NCBI GenBank assembly: GCA_932521025.1 | Contig: OW051470.1 | Coordinates: forward strand, 8,480,501-8,544,500 | Direction: 5' to 3' | DNA length: 64,000 nucleotides | Origin: Oscheius onirici | Taxonomy: Eukaryota > Nematoda > Chromadorea > Rhabditida > Rhabditidae | In this document: one piece after another, positions 60,565 to 64,000 of the stretch | Numbering within the stretch: the stretch's first letter is position 1 | How the letters are laid out: the number at the start of each line of letters is the position of its first letter | The notes under the pieces: model-generated | The model's input: only the letters and a program-made list of their open reading frames with translations | Databases searched by the model: none | What the model was told of the DNA's origin: nothing | Position numbers and translations under genes: made by a program

Positions 60565-61220
60565 TGCGGAAGAGAGTGATGTTTGAACAGCAGCAGTGCA
60601 CGCCTTTATGGAAGAACTGCCACGAGGGTCGTGACGAGAACACTGCGATAGTATTGATTCTTGGGCTGGAAAACGACCTTGACAAAGTTGCCTGATAAAA
60701 CAAGTGAAACCAGGGCGAAGGTCACAGTATTGTCGTCGTCACAACAAAAATGCGACACCATTTTCCTCGCAACGAGCAATTCGCGTCTCACCGCGTCGCT
60801 TGTAATCGATAACAACTTATTTTTCTTAGAAATCGTAAGTTTTTATATTTGATTCCTTTAAAAAAATCAGGCTAAAAAAATTGCAGAGTAATTCTATGGC
60901 AAACAGAAAACGTAGGCATTCTTAACTTTGGTCAGGCCATTCGAACTAATTGACCTCTCGCTGCTAGGATTTTGTAAATATAAATTTTACAAAATGTATG
61001 CAACATAGCAAAAATTATAGTTCTAATTCTATTTTGAGAAGGAAACGGCTAAAGCGTGAGAAGATCCGTATTCTCGAGCGAGAATGAGCGCACAGTGGGC
61101 GTTGCTTTGACGACGAGGGCCCCGCTCTATGCCTGCCGGATTACTCAATGAACACTACTCATGGCAGTCAGCAGCCGCAGAAAATACCATAAGGCGGAGT
61201 AAATATTTTGTTTTTCAGTG
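60565..61220. other. divergent intergenic region
   Basis: Between the F-box-like and zinc-finger genes. An open frame at 60606-60815 on the minus strand could be a 5' exon of the F-box-like gene; I could not connect it. Confidence 0.4.
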
Positions 61221-62567
61221 ATGATGATCTCGGCTGATGTGATTAAGGAAGAACTTCCGGAGATTAAACAGGAGCCGGAAGACTACCAGGAATTCACTCC
61301 GAATATTTTTGTCAAAGAGGAAGAAAGTTATCCAGAACCGTCCAGGAAAATACAGCCAGCCAAGGACGTTCGCAGAACAGTTGTAAACGGCCGGCGCTAC
61401 GTAGTTTACAAGCCAAAAGTGAGCTTTTTTTTAAATTTTAGCAGAGTTGAGTTTTATAGCGCAACCAAATTTTGGTTCTTTCCGTCACGCGAAATTTCGT
61501 TGAAAAAATATTTGTTGAAATTCGTTCGGAAAATTGCGTTGCGGCGCAAATTCGCATAACTTATTGTACACGCAACCAAGTTTTTCTGACTTATATCAGA
61601 CAAACTGCTAACATTTTTCGCTCATTGTAAAACAAGGTCCGGCAAACTAGTTCTTTAACACATCCATTAAAACCCTTTATAGGAAATTTCGCAAAAACGA
61701 TACCGTGTAAACAACAGCCAGCCGTCTCGAAATTACAACCCGGTCAATCCAGAACCCGTTGATCCAGCTTTTTTCCAAGTTCCAGTTTTCCGAAGACAGC
61801 CTCGACCTAAACGTGAGGTCGTTTTAAATCCTTCTGGACTGGTACCCTATCTTTTTTATTAAAACAAAAAAGCAGAATTTTAGCCTCTGCTCAGAACTGT
61901 ACCTCCCCGATTTGTCAACAAACCTGCAGCAAATAGTCAAGATGAATTGGAAAGGCTGATGAATGAGCTCGAGGAGGCTCGTAAGAAGGAAGATACAAAA
62001 GCGAAAAATGAGAAGCAATTCCCGTGTCCCATCGACGGCTGCATAGCCATTTTCTCATCTTCTGCTGGCCTAACACGACACAAACTCCTACACAAAAGAT
62101 TTTTAAAGTGTCCGGGATGTGAAGAGTACTTCAAAGACAAAGATACGCTCGATGCGCATGTGAAAACCCACGGACTTGACGTTCAGGTATTTAAAAAAAA
62201 CTTAGTTTAACACCATTAGTTTAAGTTTGCTTACGAAGATCTCCCAGTCGTTCCAAGGACCATGCTACTAGCTCAAGCGCCGGCTAAAACTTCTCCTGCG
62301 ATATCTTCAGGCGCAACGTAAATATTTTTCACACGTTCATTTTTATTTTATCATTTCAGTGCCACGGTCAAGATAGAAGAACATGACGACGCAGACGAAA
62401 TTTTAAATGCCATTCTGCAGCAAAATGCGTATCCCTGCGCAAACGGTAATTGCAATGCCACATTCTCAACAAGGGACCTGCTGGTTGAGCATATAAATCT
62501 ACAGCATTGTACAAATTCTCACGACGGCATGGTAGTGGCAAAAGAAGAAGACCAGTATCCTATGTAA
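61221..62567 (+). CDS. C2H2 zinc-finger protein with SUMO-type motifs
   Basis: Five exons join in frame: 61221-61418, 61683-61841, 61884-62186, 62220-62317 and 62360-62567, for 321 residues. The ATG lies two bases after tttttcag. The N-terminus is rich in psi-K-x-E motifs (IKEELPEIKQEPED, VKEEES, later VKIEEH), the consensus for SUMO attachment and typical of transcriptional regulators. A basic Pro/Arg-rich region follows, then a short helix (DELERLMNELEEARKKED). There are three C2H2 fingers: FPCPIDGC...LTRHKLLH, LKCPGCEEYF...LDAHVKTH and YPCANGNCNATF...LVEHINLQH. It is a probable nuclear regulator. It converges on the HPD gene with about 100 bases between stops. Confidence 0.85.
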
Positions 62568-62671
62568 TTTATTCAATGAACAAGAGATGAACAATACAAA
62601 TCTGTGTGAAGAATCAAAAACTTTTAACACGTGATATGTTAATGCTGTGACGAGTTTTTTTTACAACACAA

Positions 62672-64000
<1,329 letters not shown>

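Overview
This is a nematode-like nuclear genomic window. The evidence is many short introns (about 35-60 bases) with TTTTCAG-type acceptors, protein-coding genes on both strands, start codons that usually sit a few bases after a bare TTTTCAG/TTTTGCAG acceptor (the signature of spliced-leader trans-splicing), and gene content such as a CUX/CASP locus organised like C. elegans ceh-44. I cannot name the species. Exon models were joined by eye. Except for the WDR7-like gene and the damaged hemopexin copy, every complete model listed here sums to a multiple of three.

Layout. At 0.3-2.4 kb a pogo/Tigger-like DNA transposon sits inside a decayed copy of the last exon of an Hsp70-family gene; the intact, divergent Hsp70 gene follows at 3.3-5.4 kb (minus). 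It shares a 190-base divergent promoter with a forkhead-like plus C2H2 zinc-finger gene (5.6-7.2 kb, plus). A small secreted protein lies at 7.3-8.1 kb (minus). After 3.6 kb without genes come a GPI-anchored ten-cysteine three-finger protein (11.8-14.0 kb) and, converging on it, a secreted cysteine-rich protein with a furin-type site and an IL-17-like tail (14.3-16.4 kb). WDR7/rabconnectin-3 beta occupies 17.3-22.6 kb (minus) and NDUFA8 23.5-24.7 kb (plus).

The central 13 kb (26.4-39.5 kb) is one gene making two proteins from a shared coiled-coil N-terminus: a CUX homeodomain factor with three CUT domains, and the Golgi tail-anchored protein CASP. Its introns hold most of the palindromic MITE-like elements. 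A 276-residue protein of unknown family (39.7-41.4 kb, minus) follows, then a 12 kb gene-poor region with nested MITEs, long G and C runs and a perfect hairpin. This region ends at a putative neuropeptide precursor (53.4-54.0 kb) carrying four REPPL-type repeats before basic cleavage sites. Next are two tandem hemopexin-repeat secreted proteins (the upstream copy damaged), an F-box-like gene, a C2H2 zinc-finger gene, and the 3' part of 4-hydroxyphenylpyruvate dioxygenase, which runs off the right edge.

The most interesting items are the REPPL neuropeptide precursor, the IL-17-like secreted protein, the forkhead domain with a rewritten recognition helix, the cluster of ATCGAT sites inside the CUX gene, the transposon with a visible empty site in a paralogue, and the nested MITEs.
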